Shown piece by piece: positions 49,002-58,552 of a DNA stretch of 64,000 nucleotides. Both the position numbers and the translations under genes were made by a program. Origin of the DNA: DYRB01 sp963802205 (GTDB lineage Bacteria; Pseudomonadota; Gammaproteobacteria; Chromatiales; Chromatiaceae); NCBI GenBank assembly GCA_963802205.1, contig CAWDHW010000014.1, forward strand, positions 62,001 to 126,000, given 5' to 3'. How positions within the stretch are numbered: the stretch's first letter is position 1; the number at the start of each line of letters is the position of its first letter. The notes below the pieces were generated by a model. It made no database searches and was not told the origin of the DNA. It saw nothing but the letters and a program-made list of their open reading frames with translations.

Positions 49002-49177
49002 GGCATCGGCCTGGTCCGGAGGGGGACCCATTCTAGCGACCTGGGTGGCATGCGCGCATCGCCCCGTCGCATGCCCAGATCCTGGTTCCGGTTCAGTCGG
49101 CGTTCAGCCACGGGTGGATAGGATGTCCCGCAACGGTGAGGGCATAGTGCCCCGCCGACCTACAGAGGGGAACAGAT

Positions 49178-49525
49178 ATGAGTAAGCTGACGACGACGAT
49201 GCGTTTGACGATGGTGGCCCTGATTGCTGGGGCCTTGACGCTGCCCGGTCTGGCACTTGCGCGCGGCCACGGCGGGGACGGCCACTGGGATGGGGGCCAT
49301 CAGCGCTATTACGACGGTCATCGGGGACATGGGCGCGGCCATGGGTACGGCCATCGGGGCTACGACCGAGATGTGGTGATTCGCGAGCCAGTCTATGTCG
49401 AGCCCCGCCGCACAGTGGTGGTTCGCGAACCCGTCTATGTCGAGCCTCGTGCCACGGTGGTGGCCCCCCTGTGGCAACCCGCAGGTCTCGGCCTCAATCT
49501 GTTCCTGCCCTTTAGGAATTGGTAG
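49178..49525 (+). CDS. secreted Gly/His-rich protein with duplicated REPVYVEPR motif
   Basis: 115 residues. A signal peptide (to about residue 28, ALA) is followed by a His/Gly/Tyr-rich segment (HRGHGRGHGYGHRGYD) and two near-identical repeats (VVIREPVYVEPRRTV / VVVREPVYVEPRATV). The start has AGAGGGG upstream. The His-rich part could bind metal; this is inference. The short distance to the PhoPQ-like system suggests an envelope-stress setting. Confidence 0.7.
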   Translation: MSKLTTTMRLTMVALIAGALTLPGLALARGHGGDGHWDGGHQRYYDGHRGHGRGHGYGHRGYDRDVVIREPVYVEPRRTVVVREPVYVEPRATVVAPLWQPAGLGLNLFLPFRNW

Positions 49526-49611
49526 CGCCGGTTGGAGCAGGTCGCCATGGCCAGGAGGGGCTTGTGTTAGATTTGCAGACATTCGCACGGCCAGCCGTCC
49601 CGGAGCCCGCC

Positions 49612-49875
49612 ATGCCGTCCAGTTCTACCCTTGCCGTCCTGTTTGCCGTCCTGGCCCTGACCGGCCCGGCGGCGGCCGCCCCGGCCCCGTCGGCGCTCTG
49701 GCTTGCCGGGCAGGGCGGCGGGGCCTCTTCGTCCGCCCAGGCGGCGGAGCAGGCCAAGCGCCAGACGGGGGGCAAGGTCCTGTCGGTGCGGGAGACGAGC
49801 GGGGGTTGGGAGGTCAAGGTGCTGACCGCCTCTGGTGAGGTGCGCAGCGTCTTCATTCCAGGCAGCGGACGCTGA
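49612..49875 (+). CDS. small periplasmic protein upstream of two-component genes
   Basis: 87 residues with a signal peptide (to about 26) and a short domain (QAAEQAKRQTGGKVLSVRETSGGWEVKVLTASGEVRSVFI) that reads like a minimal PepSY fold. Proteins of this kind often precede phoP-like regulator genes. ATG 49612 follows CGGAG. It lies 18 bp before the response regulator and is likely cotranscribed. Confidence 0.72.
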   Translation: MPSSSTLAVLFAVLALTGPAAAAPAPSALWLAGQGGGASSSAQAAEQAKRQTGGKVLSVRETSGGWEVKVLTASGEVRSVFIPGSGR

Positions 49876-49893
49876 GGACGGCCGGGGCCAGCC

Positions 49894-50577
49894 ATGCGCA
49901 TCCTGATCATCGAGGACGAGGCGGCGCTGCGCGCCCAGGTCGCCGCCCGCCTGACCCGCGAGGGTTACGGCTGCCAGTCCAGCGGCGACGGGGCCGAGGG
50001 GCTGTACCTGGCGAGCGAGTACTCCTTCGACGCGGCGGTAGTGGATCTTGGGCTTCCAGGTATCCCCGGCATCGAGATCATCCGCCGGCTGCGCTCCAAC
50101 GGCAGCCTGCTCCCCATCCTGGTCCTAACCGCCCGCAGCCGTTGGCAGGACAAGGTTGAGGGGCTGGAGGCCGGGGCCGACGACTATCTGGCCAAACCCT
50201 TCGAGATGGACGAATTGGTGGCGAGGCTGCGGGCCCTGCTGCGTCGCGCCCAGGGCGCAGCGACCCAGGAATTGTGCGCCGGTCCGGTGCGACTGGACCG
50301 CGCCGCACAACGGGTCTGGATGGGCGAACGTCCGGTGGAGCTGACCGGCTTCGAGTTTCGGCTGCTGGAGCGCCTGATGGTCAGCCGCGGGCGGGTACTG
50401 TCCAAACGCGAGTTGGCCGACCACCTCTACCCCCATGACGAGGACCGCGACAGCAATGTGCTGGAGGTCCTGCTCGGGCGTCTGCGGCGCAAGCTCGACC
50501 CGGACGGGCGTTTGTCGCCCATCGAGACCCTGCGCGGGCGCGGCTATCGTTTCACCTTGGGAGGCGGGCCCAGTTGA
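49894..50577 (+). CDS. OmpR/PhoP-family response regulator
   Basis: 227 residues: a receiver domain with the acidic pocket (EDE near 7-9), phosphoacceptor D51 (VVDLGLPG), Thr in LTAR and Lys in LAKPFEM; then a winged-helix domain with ELTGFEFRLLERLM and LEVLLGRLRRKLDP. It is most like PhoP. It overlaps the kinase gene by 4 bp. Confidence 0.92.
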   Translation: MRILIIEDEAALRAQVAARLTREGYGCQSSGDGAEGLYLASEYSFDAAVVDLGLPGIPGIEIIRRLRSNGSLLPILVLTARSRWQDKVEGLEAGADDYLAKPFEMDELVARLRALLRRAQGAATQELCAGPVRLDRAAQRVWMGERPVELTGFEFRLLERLMVSRGRVLSKRELADHLYPHDEDRDSNVLEVLLGRLRRKLDPDGRLSPIETLRGRGYRFTLGGGPS

Positions 50578-51893
50578 GGTCCCTCCAGGCGCGGGTGACC
50601 TGGGTCGCCACCCTGGTGCTGCTGGGCTTCGTCGTTGTTACCAGCCTGGCCCTGGAGCAGGCCTTCCAGGCTAGCGCCCGCTCCGCCCGCGAGGAGCGCC
50701 TGCTGGGGCAACTCTATCTGCTGATGGCGGCGGCGGACTCCGACGGGGAGGGCCTGACCCTCCCGAGGGACCTGGCCGAGGCCCGCTTCAGCCTGCCCGG
50801 GTCCGGGCTCTATGCCCAGGTCAGCGATGCCGATGGCGAGGCGGTGTGGCGTTCGACCTCGGCCATCGGCCATAGCGTCCCGTTCGACGATAAGCTCGCC
50901 CCCGGGGTGCGCCGCTTTCACCAGGCGAGGAACGCAGACGGCGATGCGTACTTCGTCGAGAGCTTCGGGGTCACCTGGTCCATAGGTCCGGTGCCGCGGG
51001 GCTACACCTTCAGCGTGGCAGAGGATCTCACCAGGTATGGCGAGGAGCTGGCGCGATTCCGCGTCAACCTGTTCGGCTGGCTGGGCGCCCTGGCGCTGCT
51101 CCTGCTGGTTACCCTGCTGTTCGCCCTGCGTTGGGGCCTGGCGCCCCTGCGACGGGTGGCCGACGAGGTCGCCGCCGTGGAGGCCGGTCGCCAGGACCGG
51201 CTGCGTGAGGATTACCCGGGAGAGCTGCGTGCCCTGACGGAGAACCTCAACGCCCTGTTGGCCCATGAGGCAGCGCGTCAGGTCCGGCTCAGCCACGCCC
51301 TGGCGGATCTGGCCCATAGCCTCAAGACCCCACTGGCGGTGATGCGCGGGGCTCTGGGCGAGGCCCTGCCGGGGGGCCTGGCCGAGCAGATCCGGCGTAT
51401 GGACGATATTGTCGCCTACCAGTTGGAGCGGGCCCGAGGGCGCCCGGCCGCGACCCTGTCGCCGCCCATCCCCCTGGCTCCGGCCATCGAACGCCTCCTG
51501 GCGGCCCTGACCAAGCTCCACGCCGACCGCACCGTGGCCACGGATCTGGACTTGGAACCGGGGCTCGCTTTTCGCGGGGCCGAGGGCGATCTGCTGGAGG
51601 TCATCGGTAATCTGCTCGACAACGCCTTTCTGTGGTGCCGGACCCGGGTGCGGGTCGCGGCCCGGCGCGAGGCCGGGCGGCTGGTGCTATGGGTGGAAGA
51701 CGACGGCCCCGGCATCCCCGAAGGGCAGGCCCAGCACCTTGGCCAGCGCGGCGCCCGGGTGGACCTGAGTGCCCCGGGTCATGGCATCGGCCTGGCCGTG
51801 GTGCGGGAGATCTGTCAGGCCTATGGCGGGGACCTGGCCATTGCCCGAAGCCCGCTCGGCGGGGCTCAGGTTCGGGTCAGCTTGGGGGCCTGA
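50574..51893 (+). CDS. PhoQ-like sensor histidine kinase
   Basis: 439-residue inner-membrane kinase with two membrane helices (about 10-30 and 165-185), a periplasmic sensor domain, HAMP, an H-box LAHSLKTPLAVMRG (His about 247), an N-box EVIGNLLDNAFLW and a G-box EDDGPGIPEGQ. The TTG start overlaps the regulator stop. The signal is unknown; PhoQ relatives sense divalent cations or envelope stress. Confidence 0.91.
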   Translation: MRSLQARVTWVATLVLLGFVVVTSLALEQAFQASARSAREERLLGQLYLLMAAADSDGEGLTLPRDLAEARFSLPGSGLYAQVSDADGEAVWRSTSAIGHSVPFDDKLAPGVRRFHQARNADGDAYFVESFGVTWSIGPVPRGYTFSVAEDLTRYGEELARFRVNLFGWLGALALLLLVTLLFALRWGLAPLRRVADEVAAVEAGRQDRLREDYPGELRALTENLNALLAHEAARQVRLSHALADLAHSLKTPLAVMRGALGEALPGGLAEQIRRMDDIVAYQLERARGRPAATLSPPIPLAPAIERLLAALTKLHADRTVATDLDLEPGLAFRGAEGDLLEVIGNLLDNAFLWCRTRVRVAARREAGRLVLWVEDDGPGIPEGQAQHLGQRGARVDLSAPGHGIGLAVVREICQAYGGDLAIARSPLGGAQVRVSLGA

Positions 51894-51897
51894 AGGG

Positions 51898-53448
51898 CTA
51901 GCCCGGCTTGCTCGACGTCGGGGTATGAATGCGCCGCCACAGGCGCCCGTCGTTCTTGAGCAGGTCCCCCGCGGCCTTGGGGCCCCAGGTCCCGGCGGCG
52001 TAGTTGGGAAAGTCCCGCGGGGGCAGGGCGGACCACACGTCCATGACCGACTGGACGATCTCCCAACTCTTTTCCACCGTGTCGGCGTGCTTGAAGAGTG
52101 TGGCGTCGCCGTTCATGCAGTCGTAGATGAGGGTCTCGTAGCCGGTGGCCGGCTCGTTGCCGAAATAGTCCGCATAGCTGAAGTCCATGTTCACCGTGCC
52201 CACACGCATGCTGGGGCCGGGGATCTTGGCCCCGAAGGACATCTGGATGCCCTCGTTGGGCTGGATGCGCAGCACCAGCATGTCAGGGTCTATCTCCTCG
52301 ACGGCGGTGTCCTTGAACATGACCAGAGGGGCGCGTTTAAACTGGATGGCGATCTCGGTGTACTGGGCCGGCAGGCGCTTGCCGGTGCGCAGATAAAAGG
52401 GCACCCCGGCCCAACGCCAGTTGTCCATGCTGAGCTTCATGGCGACGAAGGTCTCGGTGCGGGACTGCGGATCGACCCCCGCGGAGGTGCGGTAGGCGGG
52501 GACCTTCTCGCCGTCGGGCATGACCCCCTCGCCGTACTGGCCGCGCACGGCATGGGTGAGGACCTGCTCCGGGGTCAGGGGCTGGATGGCGTCGAGGACC
52601 TTGTTGACCTCCTCGCGCACGGCGTTGGACTCGAAGGAGTTGGGCGGCTCCATGGCGAGGAAGCCCAGCAGCACCAGCAGATGGTTGGGGATCATGTCGC
52701 GCAGGGCCCCGGCCGAGTCGTAGTAGCCGCCGCGGTGCTCGACGCCGACGGACTCCGCCACGGTGATCTGGATGTGGTCGATGTGATGGCGGCTCCACAG
52801 GGGCTCGATGAAGCCGTTGGCGAAGCGGAAGACCATGATGTTCTGCACCGACTCCTTGCCCAGATAGTGGTCGATGCGATAGATCTGGCGCTCGGTAAGG
52901 GTCTCGTGGAGGGTCTCGTTGAGCGCGATGGCGGATTCGAGATCGGTGCCGAAGGGCTTCTCGATGATGACCCGGCGCCAGTCGTCAGGGGTCTCTGTGG
53001 TCAGGTCCACGGCGCCCAGGTTGCGGGTGATGTCGCCGAACAGGCGCGGTGGCACGGCCAGGTAGAAGAGGTAATTGCCCTCGGTGTTGCGCTCGGCGTC
53101 GATGCGGGTGAGCCGTTCGCAGAGATTGAGGTACATGGCAGGGTCATCGATGTTTCCCTGCATATAGTGGATACGCTGGGCCAGGCGTTCCCACACCTCG
53201 GGATTGAAGGCAGCGCCCAAGTGGTCGCGGACCTGGGTGATCAGGTGCTCGCGGAAGCTCTCGTCGTTGAGGTCCAGGCGGTCGAGGCCCAGCACCGCGA
53301 AGCTGTCCGGGAGCAAATGGTTGTGGCAGAGGTGGAACAGGGCCGGGATCAACTTGCGTGCGGCCAGATCCCCGCCGGCGCCGAAGATGATCATGACGTT
53401 GGGGTGGGCCGGGGGGGCATTCTCGTCAGGGATATCGAGCATGGACAT
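51898..53448 (-). CDS. zwf: glucose-6-phosphate 1-dehydrogenase
   Basis: First enzyme of the oxidative pentose phosphate path. The 516-residue protein has FGAGGDLAARKLIPALF (NADP binding), RIDHYLGKE (substrate site, catalytic region) and EKPFGTDLESA. It converges with the kinase gene 4 bp away. No pgl or gnd is nearby. Confidence 0.96.
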   Translation of the reverse strand: MSMLDIPDENAPPAHPNVMIIFGAGGDLAARKLIPALFHLCHNHLLPDSFAVLGLDRLDLNDESFREHLITQVRDHLGAAFNPEVWERLAQRIHYMQGNIDDPAMYLNLCERLTRIDAERNTEGNYLFYLAVPPRLFGDITRNLGAVDLTTETPDDWRRVIIEKPFGTDLESAIALNETLHETLTERQIYRIDHYLGKESVQNIMVFRFANGFIEPLWSRHHIDHIQITVAESVGVEHRGGYYDSAGALRDMIPNHLLVLLGFLAMEPPNSFESNAVREEVNKVLDAIQPLTPEQVLTHAVRGQYGEGVMPDGEKVPAYRTSAGVDPQSRTETFVAMKLSMDNWRWAGVPFYLRTGKRLPAQYTEIAIQFKRAPLVMFKDTAVEEIDPDMLVLRIQPNEGIQMSFGAKIPGPSMRVGTVNMDFSYADYFGNEPATGYETLIYDCMNGDATLFKHADTVEKSWEIVQSVMDVWSALPPRDFPNYAAGTWGPKAAGDLLKNDGRLWRRIHTPTSSKPG

Positions 53449-53657
53449 GGGGGGCTCCGGTGGCTGGTGGTTCTCGCGCGGCGGCGCGGGTCGAGGAGGG
53501 ACTGGGGAGTGCAGGCGGCACCCTGTGGGAGCAGCGCCCTCGCCGTGACAGCTATCCGCTGGGCTTGGTGCCGCCGGCTGGCGCCGGTTGTTCAGGATTA
53601 ACAGGCTATTGGCGTGGCGTCATGAATGAGATCCCCAGCGCAGGGTCAGGCCAGGAC

Positions 53658-54008
53658 TTATAGACTGACCCCCACGCGGCGCAGCAATGGTAGCAGTGCG
53701 GCGTAGCAGCCAGCAGTGGCCGCCGCAGATAAGCCAAGGCTGACCCAAAAGCCCAACCCATGCTTGAGCAGGAACGGGAGCAGCAGAAAAAGGAGAAGTG
53801 AAGGAAGGACAAGCCAGAAAATCTGGCTAGAGAGATCGGCGATTCGCTCCGGAGGGGAAGCCTCCATGTGAAGCCAAACAAAGGCAAGCAATGAGGTCAG
53901 TGGAAGGGATGCTACCAAAGCCGCAAATCCGCTAGAGCGCTTGGCGAGTTCAGAGATGGCAACGATGAGCAGTGCCGAGATGATGACCTTGAGGGCGTAA
54001 TAGAGCAT
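53658..54008 (-). CDS. DUF3147 membrane protein
   Basis: 116 residues, four membrane helices. The KVIISALLIVAISELAKRSS and LVASLPLTSLLAFVWL blocks are typical of DUF3147. Function is unknown. It lies 12 bp after the ancestral glgX stop and is probably cotranscribed with it. Confidence 0.85.
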   Translation of the reverse strand: MLYYALKVIISALLIVAISELAKRSSGFAALVASLPLTSLLAFVWLHMEASPPERIADLSSQIFWLVLPSLLLFLLLPFLLKHGLGFWVSLGLSAAATAGCYAALLPLLRRVGVSL

Positions 54009-54020
54009 GGGCTTGCGGGC

Positions 54021-56155
54021 CTAACCCTTGGTTGGGCCAGTCCACCCCTCCAAGACCACCACGGAGCGACCCTCGACCGGGCGTCGCCCCGCCGCGACCG
54101 TCGGCTGCTCGCCTGGGGCATACAGGATCGGGGTCGCGGCGGTGTCTACCGCCAGGTGCCAGGCGTGGCTCGGGGAGGGCTGGCAGTGCAAAGTCCAGGG
54201 ACCGGTCGTGCATGTTGAGCAGGACGTGCAGGTGCGGCTCTTCGGGGCTGGTCCCGGCCAGGGTGAAGGCCAGGGCCCGGCCCTCGCGGTCGTCCCAGCG
54301 TGGGGTCTTCAGCTCGACTCCCGTGCCAGGTGATGTCCGGCAGGGTCTGACCCCGTGGAGGGGTGCCGGTGAGGAATCGCTCCCGGCGCAGGCTGGGGTG
54401 GCGGCGGCGGAGCCGGACCATTCCGCCCACGAAGTCGAGCATCTCCCGGTTGGACTCCACCAGGCCCCAGTCGAACCAGGATAAGTTGTTGTTATGACAG
54501 TAGCCGTTGTTGTTGCCGCCCTGGGTGCGCAGGAACTCGTCGCCGCCGAGCAGCATTGGCACACCCTGACTCAGGAGCAGGATGGCCACCAGATTCATGG
54601 TCTGGCGCCGGCGCAGCGCCAGCACCGCCAGGTCGTCCGTGGGGCCCTCCACCCCGCAGTTCCAGCTCAGGTTCCGGGGGTTGCCGTCGCGGTTGTCCTC
54701 GCCGTTCGCCTCGTTGTGCTTGGCGTTGTAGCTCACCAGGTCGTTGAGGGTGAAGCCGTCATGGCAGGTGACGAAGTTGATGCTGTTGCGCGGCAGACGC
54801 CCGAGGGGCTCGTAGAGGTCGCTGCTCCCCGCGATGCGGGTGGCCAGCTCCCGGATCAGTCCGTGGTCGCCGCGGACGTAAGCGCGGACCAGATCGCGGT
54901 AGCGCCCGTTCCACTCCGCCCAGCGGAATCCCGGGAAGTCCCCAACCTGATAGAGGCCGCTGGCATCCCAGGCTTCGGCGATGAGGTGGGTGCGCGCCAG
55001 GTTGGGGTTCAATTCGATGGCCCAGAGGAGGGGCGCATGGTACTGGGGCTGCCCGTCCTCGCCGCGGCCTAGCGCACTGGCAAGGTCGAAGCGGAAGCCG
55101 TCTACATGCATCTGGCGCACCCAGTACAGGATCGAGTCCAACAGGAAGCGCGCCACCAGGGGGTGATTGCAGTTGACGGTATTGCCGCAGCCGGTGTAGT
55201 CCCGATAGTGGCGACGATCGGCGGGGTCGAGGTGGTAGAAGATCTCGTTGCCCAGGCCCTTGTAGCTGATGGTCGGCCCGCCTTCCCCGCCCTCGGCGGT
55301 GTGGTTGTAGACCACGTCCAGGATCACCGCGATTCCGGCCCGGTGGAGGGCCTTGACCAGATCCCGGAACTCGTCCCGGGCGCGCTCCGGGGCCAGGCTG
55401 TAGCCGGGGTGGGGGGCGAAGTAGCTGTGGGTGCTGTAGCCCCAGTAGTTCTCCAGTCCGAGGGCGGCCGTATGGGGTGGGACATCCTGGGGGTCGAACG
55501 CCATGATGGGCAGGAGTTCGACATGGGTGATACCCAACGCCTGGAGATAGGGGATCTTCTCGATGAACCCGGCAAAGGTCCCGGGGTGTCGTACCCCAGA
55601 AGAGGGGTGACGGGTAAAGCCCCCCAGGTGCACCTCGTAGATGACCGCGTCCTTGAGGGGGATGTGGAGCGGGGTATCCCCCTCCCAATCGTAGGTGTCC
55701 GATACCACGAGGGAGCGCATGGCCGTGGCGATGTTGTCCCCGAGTAAGGTAGCCATGCCGGGCATGCCCAGTGCGTCGCCCGGCAGGCTGGCCGCCTGCC
55801 GGGACCAGAGTCGGTCATCGACCGTCACGCACCAGGGGTCAAGGAGGACCTTTGAAGGGTCGTAGCGGCAGCCAGTGGTCTGCGTGTCGTAAGGGCCGGC
55901 GGCGCGCCAGGCGTAGTAGATGCCATCCTGCGGCAAGCCCTCCACGAGGACGTGCCAGAAGTAGAAGGTGCGGTTGACCTTGGGGTCGAGTTCGATGGTC
56001 TGGAAGGGCTGGATGGCGTCGGGTCGATCGAACAGCAGCAATTCGATGCGGGTGGCAAAGCGCGAGAAGGTGCAGAAGTTGACGCCGACAGGGTCCGGGC
56101 GGGCGCCCCCGTGCTCCAGGTTCCCCGGCAGTATGTTGTAGGTTCGACTGGACAT
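54021..56155 (-). pseudogene. glgX: glycogen debranching enzyme GlgX with two 3' frameshifts
   Basis: Isoamylase-type enzyme that trims limit dextrins in glycogen breakdown. The CBM48 domain and GH13 barrel are intact, with VDGFRFDLAS (nucleophile Asp), IAEAWD (acid Glu) and CHDGFTL. Near the C-terminus the frame breaks after DITWHG (about 54325), continues in the next frame as VELKTPRWDDREGRALAF, then breaks again near 54180 to reach WHLAVDTAATPILYAPGEQ...VVVLEGW and a stop at 54021. Each break equals one extra base, the second in a run of C. As read, translation ends at 54146 with a scrambled tail. True mutation and sequencing error are both possible. Confidence 0.85.
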
Positions 56156-56461
56156 GGAGGCCCCTGAGGCTGGTGTGGGGTGGCTGGGGGTAGCAGGGGG
56201 GTAGTACCTGGGATGGATGGTAATGGGTAGCCGGGAACCCTGACCAGCGGGGAATGGTGCCTATGCAACGGGAGGCGGGTTCTATCCGGGCATCTTCTGG
56301 CGCACGACCTGGGCGCCGAGACCGGAGAAATCCGCGCTATGCAGGTGGGATTTAATGCGCTTGGCAGGGGCATCCATTCAGTCTCCCCGTTTCACTCATG
56401 GGAAGAGAGGACACGCAATGGTTAAAGCGCAACCGCTTGTTGCGTCGAGGACGCTATCAGT
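56156..56461. other. intergenic region upstream of glgX
   Basis: About 300 bp between glgX and the fcc terminator. I see no ORF with support. A small hairpin (CGCAAC / GTTGCG, about 56430-56446) is present; the promoter of glgX should lie here but no clear hexamers stand out. Confidence 0.35.
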
Positions 56462-56489
56462 CCCCCTCGCTCCGTAGGCAGCGAGGGGG
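56462..56489 (-). terminator. hairpin downstream of fccB
   Basis: CCCCCTCGCT (56462-56471) pairs with AGCGAGGGGG (56480-56489), with an 8-nt loop, 40 bp after the fccB stop. The stem is GC-rich and there is no T run. Confidence 0.6.
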
Positions 56490-56529
56490 CTATCTTGACA
56501 CCGCCCCGAGGGCGGAGGAGGTACCGCCC

Positions 56530-57810
56530 TCAGGTGAACATATCTGCCGTGATGTTGCGGAACCAGCCGAGGGCGAACTGGACCTCGATGGCGCGGGTGC
56601 GGGCATCGGCGTTGGCCGGCGATAAGCCACCGGCCCCAGGTACGTCCACGATTTTCCCGTCCTTGAGCTGGTAGACCCCCGCCACCGAGATCCCGTAGTC
56701 CGGGGCCAGGATGCTGTAGCAGGTGTTGACGTAGGATGGTTCGGGGGCCGGCTGGCCGTTAACGGCGGCAACGATGGCCGCGGCGGCCACCTTGGCCTGG
56801 GAATTGGCGGCATAGCCGGATTTGGGCATGGCCCCGGCGATGACCGAGTCGCCGATGACAAAGATGTCCTTTTGCAAGGTGGACTCGAAGGTCTTCTGGT
56901 CCACCGGGCACCAGCCGGAGGCGTCCGCCAGACCGGCCACCTGGGCCAACTCCGCCGCCTTCTGCGCCGGGATCAGGTTGATCACGTCGCCCTTGAACTC
57001 CTCCACGGTCCCCGACAGGACCCGCTTCTTGGGGTCGATGGCCTCGATGGCCCCGCCGCCCGCCGCGCCGACCCACTCGATCATGTTGCCGTAGTTGCGC
57101 TTCCAGCCCTCCACGAAGAGCCCCTGCTTGGAGAAGGCGTCCTTGGCATCGAGTACCAGGATCTTCGACTTGGGTTTGTGGCGCTTCAAGTAGAAGGCGA
57201 TCTGTGCGGCCCGCTCATAGGGCCCGGGTGGGCAGCGGAAGGGGTTGGGCGGGGCGACGATGATGCAGGTTCCGCCGTTGCGCATGGCAGTGAGCTGCTT
57301 TTTGAGGAGCAGGGTCTGGGGTCCGGCCTTCCAGGCGTGGGGGATGGTCTGGGCGGCGGCCTCGCTCATGCCCTTGATGGCGTCCCAACGGAAACTGACA
57401 CCGGGGGATACCACCAGCTTGTCGTAAGGGTAGCTGGTCTTGCCCTTGCCCTGGACCTCGCGCTTGACCGGGTCGATCCCGACGATCTCATCCTGCACCA
57501 CGGTGATGCCGCGCTTGGCCAGGCCCTTGTATGCAAAGGTCAGGGTCTTGATGTCACGCTCGCCACCCAAGACCTCGTTGCTCAGGGGGCAGGAGACGTA
57601 GGCCGCCTCCTTTTCGATGAGGGTGACCTGAATGTTTGGGTCGGCCATCTGGATGTACTTGGCGGCGATGGTGCCGCCGTAGCCGCCGCCGATCACCACC
57701 ACCCGGGCCTTGGGCGTGGCGGCGCGGAGTAGCGCGGGGAAGCCCAGCGCGGAGGCCGCCGCAACGGCGGTGGATGCCTTGAGAAAGGTCCTGCGTGTAG
57801 TCCCGGTCAT
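56530..57810 (-). CDS. fccB: flavocytochrome c sulfide dehydrogenase, flavin subunit
   Basis: Periplasmic FAD subunit that oxidises sulfide and passes electrons to the FccA haems. The 426-residue protein has a Tat signal (RRTFLK), an FAD motif GGGYGG (41-46) and a covalent-FAD cysteine in YVSCPLSNE (C74, near mature position 44). The redox-pair cysteines lie in NPFRCPPGP and GWCPVDQ. The C-terminal FCSD domain ends in FALGWFRNITADMF. The start at 57810 is 10 bp after fccA, so the two are cotranscribed. SQR is excluded by the periplasmic Tat signal and the FccA partner. Confidence 0.96.
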   Translation of the reverse strand: MTGTTRRTFLKASTAVAAASALGFPALLRAATPKARVVVIGGGYGGTIAAKYIQMADPNIQVTLIEKEAAYVSCPLSNEVLGGERDIKTLTFAYKGLAKRGITVVQDEIVGIDPVKREVQGKGKTSYPYDKLVVSPGVSFRWDAIKGMSEAAAQTIPHAWKAGPQTLLLKKQLTAMRNGGTCIIVAPPNPFRCPPGPYERAAQIAFYLKRHKPKSKILVLDAKDAFSKQGLFVEGWKRNYGNMIEWVGAAGGGAIEAIDPKKRVLSGTVEEFKGDVINLIPAQKAAELAQVAGLADASGWCPVDQKTFESTLQKDIFVIGDSVIAGAMPKSGYAANSQAKVAAAAIVAAVNGQPAPEPSYVNTCYSILAPDYGISVAGVYQLKDGKIVDVPGAGGLSPANADARTRAIEVQFALGWFRNITADMFT

Positions 57811-57820
57811 GGCTGCCCCC

Positions 57821-58405
57821 TCACTTCTCGCTCTCGTAGAAACTGGCCAGGGCATCGATCTCCACGTCGGAGAGCTTCTTGACCCGTTCGCCCATCTTGC
57901 GCGGCTTGCACCGATCACCCTGACTCCGACAAGTGTCCAGGGCATAGCGGGTGTAGCCGGCCCATTGCCCGGCCAGACGCGGGGACTCGTCGTCCTGCTC
58001 GCGCCCGCCGGCATCATGGCAGGACTCGCAGAGCGTCTCGTGGATGGCCTGGCCCTTCTTGACGGCCTTGGCCTGGGTTGCGGTGCGGGCGGCGGAGACC
58101 CAGGGCTGGGCGGCGTAGAAGCCAGCGATGGCATGGATCTCCTGCTCCGTATAGCCCTTCATGATCCGCCCCATGATGGTGGAGCGGCGGGCCCCGCTCT
58201 TGTAGTCGCTCAGCACGCCGTAGAGATAGCCGTTGTCCATGCCGGCGATGGTGGGCATGTACTCACCGGCGCTGGCACCGTTTGTCCCGTGGCAACCGGC
58301 GCAGGTGTTGGCGAGCATGGAAGCGGTACGCACGCCCTCGGCCTGGGCGGCCAGGGCAGCGGCCAACAGGGCAGCGGCCAGAGGCCACCTTGGGGGTCGT
58401 TTCAT
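57821..58405 (-). CDS. fccA: flavocytochrome c sulfide dehydrogenase, dihaem subunit
   Basis: Electron-transfer partner of FccB. The 194-residue protein has a Sec signal (to about residue 22) and two cytochrome c domains with CAGCH and CESCH. Family markers include GYTEQEIHAIAGFYAAQPW and SPRLAGQWAGYTRYAL. Two further cysteines (CRSQGDRCKP) could form a disulfide. ATG 58405 gives the signal peptide and follows AGGAGAG. A TTGA-N6-TCAA palindrome lies 116-130 bp upstream. Confidence 0.95.
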   Translation of the reverse strand: MKRPPRWPLAAALLAAALAAQAEGVRTASMLANTCAGCHGTNGASAGEYMPTIAGMDNGYLYGVLSDYKSGARRSTIMGRIMKGYTEQEIHAIAGFYAAQPWVSAARTATQAKAVKKGQAIHETLCESCHDAGGREQDDESPRLAGQWAGYTRYALDTCRSQGDRCKPRKMGERVKKLSDVEIDALASFYESEK

Positions 58406-58520
58406 GGCAGGTCTCTCCTGGTGGTTGGACTCGTGCAGCGGCGCAGGCCGCCTGTGGCCCCGTGCGTCGCGGACGCCCCGGGGCAGAGGTCGAAGGTGCC
58501 TGGCGAATGCCGTTGTTGTC

Positions 58521-58534
58521 TTGACGGTCATCAA
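58521..58534 (-). promoter_or_regulatory. FNR/Anr/Dnr-like box upstream of fccA
   Basis: TTGAC-GGTC-ATCAA matches nine of ten fixed positions of the FNR-family consensus TTGAT-N4-ATCAA, with correct spacing. It lies between the TPR gene stop and fccA, in the right place for a class I or II site. Confidence 0.6.
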
Positions 58535-58552
58535 GGATCGGCGTCGTTCGAA

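Noticed and set aside
51769..53601. A 610-codon open frame on the + strand across zwf
   Set aside because: It is the antisense shadow of zwf in GC-rich DNA; its translation is low-complexity Gly/Val/Asp-rich and the - strand protein is a clear G6PDH.
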